Below are positions 43,972 to 52,533 of a stretch of DNA of 64,000 nt, in pieces (the stretch's first letter is position 1; each line of letters starts with the position of its first letter). This DNA comes from Hyphomicrobiaceae bacterium. Its GTDB lineage: Bacteria; Pseudomonadota; Alphaproteobacteria; Rhizobiales; Hyphomicrobiaceae. Made by a program: the position numbers and the translations under genes. The stretch is from the NCBI GenBank assembly GCA_022844225.1, contig JALHMC010000005.1, positions 1-64,000 of the forward strand. Reading direction: 5' to 3'. The notes beneath the pieces were generated by a model. It saw nothing but the letters and a program-made list of their open reading frames with translations. It was not told the DNA's origin and searched no databases.

Positions 43972-45066
43972 TCACTGGCGCATGGCGTCGATCGAAAGCT
44001 CGGCTCGGATTCCCAAGGTTCGCTCGGCCTTCCAATCCTCGAGCGGAATGCCGGTGCCGTCAGCGAGCTTCACGACGGCGTTGAACGACGCGACCGTCGC
44101 GCACGCATCGACGAAGCCGGCATCGCCGACTGAGCGTCGAACGGCAGAGCGCGCAAGGGAGAGCGCTACATCGTCGTCGCCAAGAACGGCCTCCACGAAG
44201 GCTGAGAGGATCGCACCGTGGGGAACGCCGCCGTCTACAGCCTCGGGGGCGACGATAGCCGAGAGATCGTAGTCGGTGCCGGAAGAGATGCTGCTCTCAC
44301 GGAGCAGTGCCGCGTGGCTCGTGGTTCAATAGTAACATCGGTTGAGCGCCGAGGCGCGGCCGGCCATCAGCTCGATCTGGCGGTGGCTGATAGCCCGGTA
44401 CTCGCGCGAGAAGTCCCGGATCTCGTGATCCTTCAGATAGAGTTCGACGTCGAGGTCGAAGAAATTAAAGACTTCGGCTGGAACGAGGCTCAGCGCGCGA
44501 TGGATGTTCTTGTCTCCGTGCGCGGGATAAGGGTTGGGATCGCCTTCCGAGACGGCCTCCGGCGCCAGCGTCGAGACCCAGGCCAGATCGCGTGCGGCAC
44601 CCGAGGGCCGATGCCGCGTCGGTTTACCCTGGATCGGCGCTGGAAGCGGATACATCGGTCGACCGAGGGCGCGATCGAAGGTATCCAGCGCCGTGACACA
44701 GGCGACGACACCGATGATCTCGACGTAGCGCTCCTCCCCGAGATCACCACTGGTCACTTCGCGCACCCAACGCTCGGTGATGCGGCCTGCGTCCGTGCTG
44801 AGTCGATGGATTGCTTCGATCGCCGCCGACGACAGCTCGCCACCACCGTCGTGCTCGCCTTGGACATGAGCAGGAGACAGCGCCGCCTTGCGCTGCCGGC
44901 AAAGCTCGCACGTTGCAGCTCGACGAACCTCCGCGGCGATGGTGAGGCGCTCCTCGCCCGTCCACCACGTCCCCGGCCGAGCCAGTCGTCGCCACGCTTC
45001 CGCAACAGCCGCTGCCAGTTCGGCACGGATCGGGAGATGCTCTCCGGCGACCTCGATCGACGTCAT
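43972..45066 (-). CDS. Double-domain AhpD-like peroxidase, probable selenoprotein (in-frame TGA = Sec247)
   Basis: One reading frame of 364 residues interrupted only by TGA at 44326-44328. A standard gene caller would give two pieces (43972-44196 and 44326-45066). Around the TGA the protein reads 'RQIELMAGRASALNRCYY-U-TTSHAALL'. The AhpD core has Glu, then C-x-x-C starting 12 residues later, then His 4 after the second Cys; here Glu232, Cys244, Sec247 and His251 fit this spacing exactly, so TGA replaces the second (peroxidatic) Cys. The N-terminal half has its own C-E-L-C (Cys53, Cys56). A stem-loop starts 18 bases after the TGA. The domain is the carboxymuconolactone decarboxylase/AhpD fold, thiol peroxidases. 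The alternative is a nonsense mutation. 64 bases downstream of the LLM oxidoreductase gene, likely one operon. Confidence 0.78.
44291..44307 (-). promoter_or_regulatory. Candidate bacterial SECIS stem-loop
   Basis: On the minus strand CTGCTC-CGTGA-GAGCAG forms a perfect 6-bp stem with a 5-base loop containing G-U. The loop is 25-29 bases after the TGA at 44326-44328. Bacterial SECIS elements, bound by SelB, are small hairpins just downstream of the UGA with a GU in the loop; in E. coli fdhF the loop is a few bases nearer. Confidence 0.6.
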
Positions 45067-45130
45067 GCTGTGGTTCCTTCATCTGGCGGCGCCCGAACGG
45101 CCCCATCACTATCGCGCACACTCAGACAAC

Positions 45131-46084
45131 TCATTTGAATTTCGCCATCACCTGCGAGGCGAACTGCTCCAAGCGCTCTATCGTGCCGGGGAGATCATTA
45201 CCGTCGCCGCCGATCAGGAAGTGGCTGAGGCCGCGCTCCGCGAAGCGTCCGATATCATCGACGATGGCTTGCGCGCTGCCGGTAAAAGCGAGGCGCTTTC
45301 CATCGCGCCCTTCCTGCTCCTCTCCGATCCGACAATAGATAGCGAGCAGAGCTCCGGTGATGGACGCCGGGTCCCGGCCCGCACGTTCGGCTGCGGCCCG
45401 AACCTCGGCCAAGCCAGCAGCATAAAGTGCCGGCGTGTCGAGCGGCAGCTTGGGATTGGCCGCGACCGGATACCAGCCGTCGCCGAGGCGGCCTGCGCGA
45501 TCCCGCGCGGCCTTGGCCTCGCCACCGACCCAGATCGGCAACCGGGGTTGGGCTGGCTTCGGAGCGAACAGGAGATTGGCGAACGACGCGTGGGGGTCTT
45601 GTTGGGCAGGCTTGTCGGCGCTCCAAAGCTCGCGAAACGCGCGGATGTAGGCATCGGATGCCCTGGCACGTTCAGCGAATGGCGGGCCGCCGAGCAACGC
45701 GATTTCCTCGGCCATCCAACCGACGCCGACGCCTGCCGTCAGGCGCCCTTTCGAGAGCACGTCGACGGTTGCCAGCATCTTGGCCGCAAGCACGGGATGG
45801 CGGTGCGGCAGAACGAGAACGGACGTCAACAGACGGATACGGCTCGTCGCGGCCGCAACGAAGCTCAGCGCCGTGACCTGCTCGAGCGAAACACCCGTGT
45901 CCTGGGCGAAAAACTTGCCAGTCTTGGAGTAGGGATAGGCGCTCGCAACATCGGTTGCGACGATGACGTGGTCGCTCATGCCGAAGTGCTCGAAGCCGAG
46001 GCTCTCGGCCTTCTGGGCAATGGCGCGCAGCGAGTCTGGCTCACCTGCAGCCCCGCGCGATCCAAAATGCAGGCCGAACTTCAT
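45131..46084 (-). CDS. LLM-class (luciferase-like) flavin-dependent oxidoreductase
   Basis: 317 residues. 'MKFGLHFGSRG' start, 'AESLGFEHFGMSDHVIV', 'SFVAAATSRIRLLTSVLVLP', 'KGRLTAGVGVGWMAEE' and 'RLPIWVGGEAKAARDRAGRL' mark the F420/FMN-dependent luciferase-like TIM barrel. Whether the cofactor is F420 or FMN cannot be told. Start at 46084 with GGGAG upstream; 9 codons more are open. Leads the AhpD-like gene and is divergent from hyuA. Confidence 0.9.
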   Translation of the reverse strand: MKFGLHFGSRGAAGEPDSLRAIAQKAESLGFEHFGMSDHVIVATDVASAYPYSKTGKFFAQDTGVSLEQVTALSFVAAATSRIRLLTSVLVLPHRHPVLAAKMLATVDVLSKGRLTAGVGVGWMAEEIALLGGPPFAERARASDAYIRAFRELWSADKPAQQDPHASFANLLFAPKPAQPRLPIWVGGEAKAARDRAGRLGDGWYPVAANPKLPLDTPALYAAGLAEVRAAAERAGRDPASITGALLAIYCRIGEEQEGRDGKRLAFTGSAQAIVDDIGRFAERGLSHFLIGGDGNDLPGTIERLEQFASQVMAKFK

Positions 46085-46235
46085 CTGCTCTCTCCCGTCC
46101 TGGCTGGGCATCCATCGTTCTCAGCAAGATGCCTGCTCGGCTTCGCGATGGGAAGTTGCGCTGAACGCGCGCATTGCCTGAACACTGCCGATGTGGCTCG
46201 ATTGCCGTCGTCCAAGCAATGGGGAGAGGCGCCTG

Positions 46236-48317
46236 ATGATCCGTATCGCGTTCGACATCGGCGGCACGTTCACCGATTTCGTACTTCATGACGCCGGGCG
46301 CGAAGTGTTGAGGGTCGGGAAGATCCCGACCACTCCGCAACACCTGGAAACAGCCGTTCTCGAAGGCTTCGACGCGATCCTCGCAGCCCACGAGGTGGCG
46401 CCAGCCGCTGTTACGACGCTGCTGCACGCGACGACGATCGCAACCAACGCCATCCTCGAGCGCAAAGGCAACCGAACGGCGCTGCTGACGACCGAGGGTT
46501 TCCGGGACGTGCTGATCATCGGCCGCCAGAAGCGCTACGACACGAACAACATGCACCTCGACAAGCCGGCGCCGCTGATTGCGCGACGCCACATCTTCGA
46601 GGCCAATGAGCGTGTCGCGGCGGATGGCAGCGTGGTGGCCCCGCTCGAGGCGGCCAGCCTAGAACGGGCGATCGCGGCCCTGAAAGCCGGTGATTACGAA
46701 GCGGTAGCGATCGCCTTCCTGCATGCCTACGCCAATCCGGCGCACGAGACGGCAGCACGTCGGGCGATTGAGGCTGCATTACCGGGTGTCGCGGTTTCCG
46801 TCAGCCATGAGGTCAGTCCGAAGTTCCGCGAGTACGAGCGGACCAACACGACCGTTGCGAACGCCTACGTGCGGCGCATCGTCGACCGCTATCTCGCCAA
46901 GCTGACGGACGCGCTCGGTCGTCGCGGCTTCCGCTCGAGTCTCTATATCATGCAATCCAACGGCGGACTGGTTACGCCCGAGCTGGCGCAGGCCTTCCCG
47001 GTTCGGATCGTCGAGTCGGGACCCGCGGCCGGTGTGCTGATGTGCGCTGCGGTCGGCCGCGAGGAAGGGCTCGAGCATGTGCTGACCTTCGATATGGGCG
47101 GCACCACGGCAAAACTCGGTGCCGTCGACGAAGGCGAGCCGGCGATCACGCAGACGTTCGAGGTCGATGGCATCGACAATCGCCGTTACAGCGGCTTGCC
47201 GCTCAATGTTCCTGCGGTGGAACTCGTCGAGATCGGCGCGGGTGGCGGCAGCGTCGCGGTCGCCGATCGAGGGCTGATCAAGGTCGGGCCGGAGAGCTCC
47301 GGCGCCGACCCGGGTCCCATCTGCTACGGGCGCGGCGGCAAGCGGCCCACCATCACCGATGCCAACCTCGTCCTCGGTTATCTCGATCCGGACTGGTTTC
47401 TCGGCGGCGCCATGAAACTCGATCCGCAATCGGCACGCGCCGGCATCGAGGCACAGGTGGCACGACCTCTCGGTCTCGGCGTCGACGAGGCGGCGTGGGG
47501 CATCCATTCCGTCGCCAACTCCAACATGGAGAGGGCGATGCGGATCGTCTCGATCGAGCGGGGACGTGACCCGCGTCGCTACGCGATGGTCGCTTTCGGC
47601 GGTGCGGGTCCGTTACATGCGGCGCGACTCGCACGTACGCTCGGGGTGCCGAAAGTGATCGTCCCGGTGGGCGCCGGCGTCGGCTCCGCCATCGGCCTGT
47701 TGACGGCCGACGCCAAGATCGACGTCTCGATCACGCGGATCGTTGCCGTCGAAGCCGAGCAGATCCCGACCATCCGGTCGATCTTCGCCGATCTCGAGGC
47801 CCGTACCGCGCCCGACCTCGCCAACCTTGCCACTGGTGGCGCCGTGCGGTGGCGTCGCGGCGCCTACATGCGCTACCAGGGACAGGGCTACGAGATCCGG
47901 GTGGAGCTGCCCCTCGGTGAAATCGGAGCCGACTTTGCTGCGGTCGCAGTCGCCGCTTTCGAGACGGCCTACAAGACCGTCTACGGCTATGCCGACAGCG
48001 GCGCCCGCGTCGAGGCGATCGACTGGTTCCTGGTGGCGACTATCGCCGGCCTTGGTGAGCGAGGCGCCACAGTGCGCCAGTTGATCGGACAAGGCGGGGC
48101 AACCGGCAGCGGTCGCACGTCGCGGCGGGCCTATTTCCCGGAGGCCGGCGGCTTCGTCGATGCAGCCGTCGTGGACCGGTACGCGCTGAAGCCCGGGGAG
48201 CGGGTACGCGGCCCGGCACTCATCGAAGAGCGTGAATCAACGACGGTGCTGCTGCCGGGCGACATGGCGCACGTCACCGAAAACGGACATCTCTTGATCG
48301 ACATCCTCGGAGGCTGA
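46236..48317 (+). CDS. hyuA: Hydantoinase/oxoprolinase subunit A (HyuA)
   Basis: 693 residues. 'RIAFDIGGTFTDFVLHDAG' at the N-terminus (ATP-binding), 'LLHATTIATNAILERKGNRT', 'SNGGLVTPELAQAFPVRIVE', 'TFDMGGTTAKLG' and 'MVAFGGAGPLHAARLARTLG' are the actin-like motifs of the HyuA/acetone carboxylase/oxoprolinase family. With HyuB it forms ATP-dependent hydantoinases, 5-oxoprolinases or related carboxylases. Start at 46236 with GGGGAG upstream. Immediately followed by hyuB. Confidence 0.92.
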   Translation: MIRIAFDIGGTFTDFVLHDAGREVLRVGKIPTTPQHLETAVLEGFDAILAAHEVAPAAVTTLLHATTIATNAILERKGNRTALLTTEGFRDVLIIGRQKRYDTNNMHLDKPAPLIARRHIFEANERVAADGSVVAPLEAASLERAIAALKAGDYEAVAIAFLHAYANPAHETAARRAIEAALPGVAVSVSHEVSPKFREYERTNTTVANAYVRRIVDRYLAKLTDALGRRGFRSSLYIMQSNGGLVTPELAQAFPVRIVESGPAAGVLMCAAVGREEGLEHVLTFDMGGTTAKLGAVDEGEPAITQTFEVDGIDNRRYSGLPLNVPAVELVEIGAGGGSVAVADRGLIKVGPESSGADPGPICYGRGGKRPTITDANLVLGYLDPDWFLGGAMKLDPQSARAGIEAQVARPLGLGVDEAAWGIHSVANSNMERAMRIVSIERGRDPRRYAMVAFGGAGPLHAARLARTLGVPKVIVPVGAGVGSAIGLLTADAKIDVSITRIVAVEAEQIPTIRSIFADLEARTAPDLANLATGGAVRWRRGAYMRYQGQGYEIRVELPLGEIGADFAAVAVAAFETAYKTVYGYADSGARVEAIDWFLVATIAGLGERGATVRQLIGQGGATGSGRTSRRAYFPEAGGFVDAAVVDRYALKPGERVRGPALIEERESTTVLLPGDMAHVTENGHLLIDILGG

Positions 48318-48322
48318 GCGCC

Positions 48323-49996
48323 ATGACCCGCACGACCGGTGATATCGACGCGATCACACTCTCGGTGCTCTGGAACAGCCTTCTTTCGATCGCCGAGGAG
48401 ATGGGAACTGCATTGCGGCGCACCGCCTTCTCGGAGGCCGTCCGCGAAGGCGACGATTTCTCGACCGGCATCTTCGACGGGCGCGGGCGGCTCATCGCCC
48501 AGGGCAACTTCACGCCCGGCCATCTCGGTGCCATGCCCTACGTGATCGAGAACGTCCTTAAGTTTCACACGCCCGAAAGCCTCAAGCCGGGCGATGCCAT
48601 CCTGCTCAACGACAGCTTTCTCGGGGGCGGACATTTCCCCGACTTCTTCCTGACGAGCCCGGTGTTTCGAGACGGTCGCCTGATCGGCTACGCCGTGACG
48701 ACAGCACATCAGGTCGACATGGGCGGCGCGGCGCCCGGCTCGCAGCGCGTCCAGGGGATCTCGGAGGCCTATCAGGAAGGCTTGCGCATCCTGCCGATCC
48801 GGATCGTGCGCGAGGGCCGTTTCGACGAGGATCTCATGCGCATGATCCTCGGCAACGTGCGCGTCCCAACCAAGGTGCGCGGCGACCTGATGGCGCAGCT
48901 CAACGCCAATCATGTCTGCGCCGAGCGGCTCAACCGCATGTACGACGCCTACGGCGAGGACACCATGGCTCGCACGATCGATGCACTGCTCGACCGTTCC
49001 GAGCGTGAGACGCGGGCCATCATTGCAAAGCTGCCTCCGGGACGCTTCGAGTTCGAAGACTACCTCGACGACAGCGGTCCCGGCACAAACCCGATCAAAG
49101 TGAAGGTCGCCGTGACAGTCGGCGATGGCGAGGTCGAGATCGACTTCACGGGCTCGGGTGGCACGGTCCAGGCGGCGCTCAACTCCTATATCAATTACAC
49201 GCGCGCTTACGGCGTGTTCGCAACGCGCTGCCTGACGCAAGCGAACCTGCCCAACAACGAGGGCTCGTTTCGGCCGATCAAGGTCAAGGCCGAGGAAGGC
49301 TCGTTCTTCAACCCGCGCTTTCCTGCCGCGTCGGGGGGCCGCGCGGCCGTACAGATCCGCATCTTCGACGCGGTCAACGGCGCCTTCGCCAAGTGCATCC
49401 CCCATCGAGCCATGGGGGCCTTCTCGCACTGGGCCAACCCGAACATCGGGGGTGTGGATCCGAAGACCGGCAAGCCATTCATCATGTACGACATGCTGCT
49501 CGGCGGGTATGGCGGGCGCTCCGACAAGGACGGCGTCGAGGCGATGTCGCCGGTGATGAACTGCTCGAACATTCCGGTCGAGGTGATCGAGCACACCAAT
49601 CCCGTGCGGATCGAGCGGTTCGAGCTGATTCCGGATTCCGGCGGCGCGGGCACGTATCGCGGCGGCTGCGGGATCAGGAAGGACGTGCGTGTCCTCGCCG
49701 ACGAGGCCGTGCTGACGCTGCTCGGCGACCGGCACAAGTTCGCGCCTTACGGCGTCTTCGGCGGCGGTGAAGCCGCCAAGGGGCAGTCGATCGTCTACTC
49801 CGGCAACGAGGCGAAGGAACTGGGCTCGAAGGAAGTTGCGGTTTTGAAGCGCGACGACGTCGTCAGCCTGCGCACGTCCGGCGCCGGCGGTTACGGCCCC
49901 GCCTCAAAGCGCGACCCGAAACGGATCGAGCAGGACATCGCGGACGGGTATGTGACGGAGGAGGGTGCGCGGCGGGTGTATGGGCGGGCGGAGTGA
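48323..49996 (+). CDS. hyuB: Hydantoinase subunit B (HyuB)
   Basis: 557 residues. 'WNSLLSIAEEMGTALRRTAF', 'REGDDFSTGIFDGRGRLIAQ', 'GDAILLNDSFLGGGHFPD', 'GIRKDVRVLADEAVLTLLG' are the HyuB family blocks. Its start is 5 bases after the hyuA stop, with GGAGG upstream, so the two are co-translated. The substrate of this pair is unknown; the many acid-catabolism neighbours suggest a cyclic amide or ketone-carboxylation role. Confidence 0.92.
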   Translation: MTRTTGDIDAITLSVLWNSLLSIAEEMGTALRRTAFSEAVREGDDFSTGIFDGRGRLIAQGNFTPGHLGAMPYVIENVLKFHTPESLKPGDAILLNDSFLGGGHFPDFFLTSPVFRDGRLIGYAVTTAHQVDMGGAAPGSQRVQGISEAYQEGLRILPIRIVREGRFDEDLMRMILGNVRVPTKVRGDLMAQLNANHVCAERLNRMYDAYGEDTMARTIDALLDRSERETRAIIAKLPPGRFEFEDYLDDSGPGTNPIKVKVAVTVGDGEVEIDFTGSGGTVQAALNSYINYTRAYGVFATRCLTQANLPNNEGSFRPIKVKAEEGSFFNPRFPAASGGRAAVQIRIFDAVNGAFAKCIPHRAMGAFSHWANPNIGGVDPKTGKPFIMYDMLLGGYGGRSDKDGVEAMSPVMNCSNIPVEVIEHTNPVRIERFELIPDSGGAGTYRGGCGIRKDVRVLADEAVLTLLGDRHKFAPYGVFGGGEAAKGQSIVYSGNEAKELGSKEVAVLKRDDVVSLRTSGAGGYGPASKRDPKRIEQDIADGYVTEEGARRVYGRAE

Positions 49997-50085
49997 AGCC
50001 CTGACCTGCGTCGATGCGCGTCCGTGTCGGGGCGTCAGCGCGTGACCGCCAAGGAAGGCGAGCGCAAGGGCGGTGGAGCTTCAAC

Positions 50086-50793
50086 TCAAATCCCCAGATA
50101 AGCCCGCCTGACTTCCGGGTCGTCGAGGAGCTTCTCGGCGTCGCCGGTCATGCGGATGCGTCCGAGGTCGAGGATGACGGCGCGCTTCGAAAGAGACAGC
50201 GCCCACGTTGCGTTCTGCTCGGCCAGAAGCACGCTGAGGCCTTCGGTCTTCTGGATCTCCGTCAGCACCTCACCGATGCGCTCGACAATGACGGGAGCCA
50301 AGCCCAGCGACGGCTCGTCGAGCATGATCAGGGACGGCTTCGACATCAAGGCGCGGCCTATCGCGAGCATCTGCTGCTCGCCGCCCGACAGGCTGCCGGC
50401 TGCCTGCGAATGACGTTCCTTAAGCCGCGGGAAGTAGCCGTAGATGCGCTCGATCCGCTCCGGTAGTTCGGCCTGGGGGCGAGAGATGCCGCCGACGCGG
50501 AGATTGTCGAGGACGGAGAGCTGCGGGAAGACGCGCCGACCCTCCGGCGAGAAGCCGATTCCCTTGCGCATCACTTTCGAGGGTTTCAAGCCCTTCAGGT
50601 CCTCGCCGCCATAGGTCACCCGGCCCTCGTAGGTGACCATGCCGAGGATCGCCTTCAGCGTGCTCGACTTGCCGGCGCCGTTCGAGCCGATCAGGGCAAC
50701 CGTCTCGCCCTCATCGATGGTGAAGCCGACGCCCTCGGTGCCCACGATCGGCCCGTAGGTGACCTTGAGGCCTTCAACGCTGAGCTTTGGCAT
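50086..50793 (-). CDS. livF: Branched-chain amino acid-type ABC transporter ATPase (LivF)
   Basis: 235 residues. Walker A 'LIGSNGAGKSSTLKA', signature 'LSGGEQQMLAI', Walker B 'SLIMLDEPSLGLAP'. LivF-like by order and by 'GPIVGTEGVGFTIDEGETVA'. Start at 50793 (GGGAAG upstream), overlapping the end of livG by 20 bases. Confidence 0.93.
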   Translation of the reverse strand: MPKLSVEGLKVTYGPIVGTEGVGFTIDEGETVALIGSNGAGKSSTLKAILGMVTYEGRVTYGGEDLKGLKPSKVMRKGIGFSPEGRRVFPQLSVLDNLRVGGISRPQAELPERIERIYGYFPRLKERHSQAAGSLSGGEQQMLAIGRALMSKPSLIMLDEPSLGLAPVIVERIGEVLTEIQKTEGLSVLLAEQNATWALSLSKRAVILDLGRIRMTGDAEKLLDDPEVRRAYLGI

Positions 50794-51556
50794 AGCGCTT
50801 CCCGAGATAGGCCTCAATCACCGCCGGATTGGCAAGCACGTCCTTGGGGGCGCCTTGGGCAAGCTCGCGCCCCTGCGCCATCACCAGAACCCGGTCGCAC
50901 AGGTCGGTGATGAACCTCATGTTGTGGTCGATGACGACAACGGCGATGCCGCGCTCGCGCACGAGGCGGATCGTGTCGCGGACGTGGTCGGTTTCCTCCG
51001 CCGAGAGACCGGCGACCGGCTCGTCGAGCAGGATGATCCTCGGGCGGGCGGCGAGACCGATGCCCATGCCGAGAACCTTCTGGATACCGTATGGGAGGCT
51101 CGAGGCCACATGCTCGCCGAAACGCTCGAGGCCCAACCAGTGCATCACCTCATCGACGTGCGCCGCGGTTCGGGCGCGCGCCTCTCTTGCCTTCGGCGTA
51201 TCGAACAGCGTCGCGAGAAAGCCCGGATAGAGCAGACGGAAGGCGCCTCGACGCAGGTTCTCCCGCACCGTCGATCCGCCAAAGACCGTGGTCGCCTGAA
51301 ACGTCCGCACGAGGCCCGATTCGACCAGTACATGCGGCTTCTGGCCCGTCACGTCGCGACCATCGAGAAAAACGCGACCACTCGACGGCTCGATCACGCC
51401 CGAGACGAGGTTGACCGCCGTGGTCTTGCCGGCCCCATTGGGGCCGATGATGCCGAGAATCTCGCGCTCAGTCACTTCGTAGGAGAGATCGGCGACGGCC
51501 TGCAGGCCGCCGAATCGTTTCGAGAGTTGCTCGATCTTGAGGAGCGGTGCCGTCAT
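50774..51556 (-). CDS. livG: Branched-chain amino acid-type ABC transporter ATPase (LivG)
   Basis: 260 residues. Walker A 'IGPNGAGKTTAVNLV', signature 'LPYGIQKVLGMG' and Walker B 'RIILLDEPVAGLSAEE'. LivG type (longer, 'SSGRVFLDGRDVTGQ'). Its start overlaps the livM stop by 4 bases (ATGA). Energises import with LivF. Confidence 0.93.
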   Translation of the reverse strand: MTAPLLKIEQLSKRFGGLQAVADLSYEVTEREILGIIGPNGAGKTTAVNLVSGVIEPSSGRVFLDGRDVTGQKPHVLVESGLVRTFQATTVFGGSTVRENLRRGAFRLLYPGFLATLFDTPKAREARARTAAHVDEVMHWLGLERFGEHVASSLPYGIQKVLGMGIGLAARPRIILLDEPVAGLSAEETDHVRDTIRLVRERGIAVVVIDHNMRFITDLCDRVLVMAQGRELAQGAPKDVLANPAVIEAYLGKRYAKAQR

Positions 51557-52530
51557 TCGGCGGCTCCGGTGCGCGCGAGGGGCGGGGCTGGCGCATCTGG
51601 CTTCGCCGACAGCATGGCTTTGACGTGCCGTGCGGCCTGGATGATGCCGCCCGGCATGAAGGCCATTGTGGCGAACAAGATCGCGCCGAAGATGATGTGC
51701 TGGATGTTGACGTAGCCGCGAAGCAACTCGGGCAGCATGACCATGAAGACGGCCCCTATGAGCGCCCCCCAGAGGCTGGACATGCCTCCGATCACGTTCA
51801 TCACCACGAGATTGAGGGAGATGATGCCGGAGAAATTCTCGGGACTAAGAACCTTGTTGTAATGCGCCATGAGCGAGCCCTGCATGCCCGCGAGCGCACA
51901 CGCGATGATGAACACGATGACCTTGAAGCGGATGACCGGCACGCCCGAGCATTCGGCGAGGCGCTCGCCGTCCCTGATGGCATTCATGGCACGCCCGAAC
52001 TCGGAGCCGAGAATGCGAGCGCAGAGACCGACGGCGAAGGCCGCAAATGCCAATGCCAAATAATAGTAAGCCTTCGTGTCGAGGAAGATGGGGTGCGGCG
52101 GCGGCACGTTGAAGATGCCGTTGGAGCCACCCGTCAGCGCCACGTTCTCGACGATCGCCATGCGCACCACTTCTCCGAAGAGAAAGGTGATCAGGACGAA
52201 GTATTTGCCGGTGAGCCTGAGTACGATCGGACCAATGGTTGCGGCCAGCAACGCCGCGGCCCCGGTGCCGACGAGCAGGCCGACCGGGAACGGCAGGCCT
52301 AGACTCATGACGGTGAGCACCGAGCCGTAGGCACCGAAAGCCATGAAGGCCGCATGACAGAGGCTGACGTGGCCCGTCCGGATAATGAGATGCAGCGAGG
52401 ATGCCCCGATTGCCGTCAGCATAATCAAGACGCCGACGTGATGCAGGAAGCGATCATCCGTCAGCCATGGCCAGACCACGAGCACGACGGCGGCGAGCAC
52501 TCCTCCTGTGATCTTGGTCGCTTGGGTCAT
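51553..52530 (-). CDS. livM: Branched-chain amino acid-type ABC permease (LivM)
   Basis: 325 residues with about 9-10 membrane segments; 'CHAAFMAFGAYGSVLTVM', 'LRLTGKYFVLITFLFGEVV', 'MNAIRDGERLAECSGVPVIR' (cytoplasmic loop that contacts the ATPase) are LivM signatures. Three bases after livH. Confidence 0.93.
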   Translation of the reverse strand: MTQATKITGGVLAAVVLVVWPWLTDDRFLHHVGVLIMLTAIGASSLHLIIRTGHVSLCHAAFMAFGAYGSVLTVMSLGLPFPVGLLVGTGAAALLAATIGPIVLRLTGKYFVLITFLFGEVVRMAIVENVALTGGSNGIFNVPPPHPIFLDTKAYYYLALAFAAFAVGLCARILGSEFGRAMNAIRDGERLAECSGVPVIRFKVIVFIIACALAGMQGSLMAHYNKVLSPENFSGIISLNLVVMNVIGGMSSLWGALIGAVFMVMLPELLRGYVNIQHIIFGAILFATMAFMPGGIIQAARHVKAMLSAKPDAPAPPLARTGAAE

Positions 52531-52533
52531 CGG

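Noticed and set aside
44326-45066. A stand-alone 246-residue AhpD-like gene with a separate small ORF at 43972-44196.
   Set aside because: The two pieces are in the same frame with one TGA at the catalytic Cys position and continuous homology, so they are one recoded gene (or a one-base nonsense allele), not two genes.
48131-49735. A 534-codon open frame on the minus strand.
   Set aside because: Exactly antisense to hyuB, which has full family homology on the plus strand; composition is that of a shadow frame.
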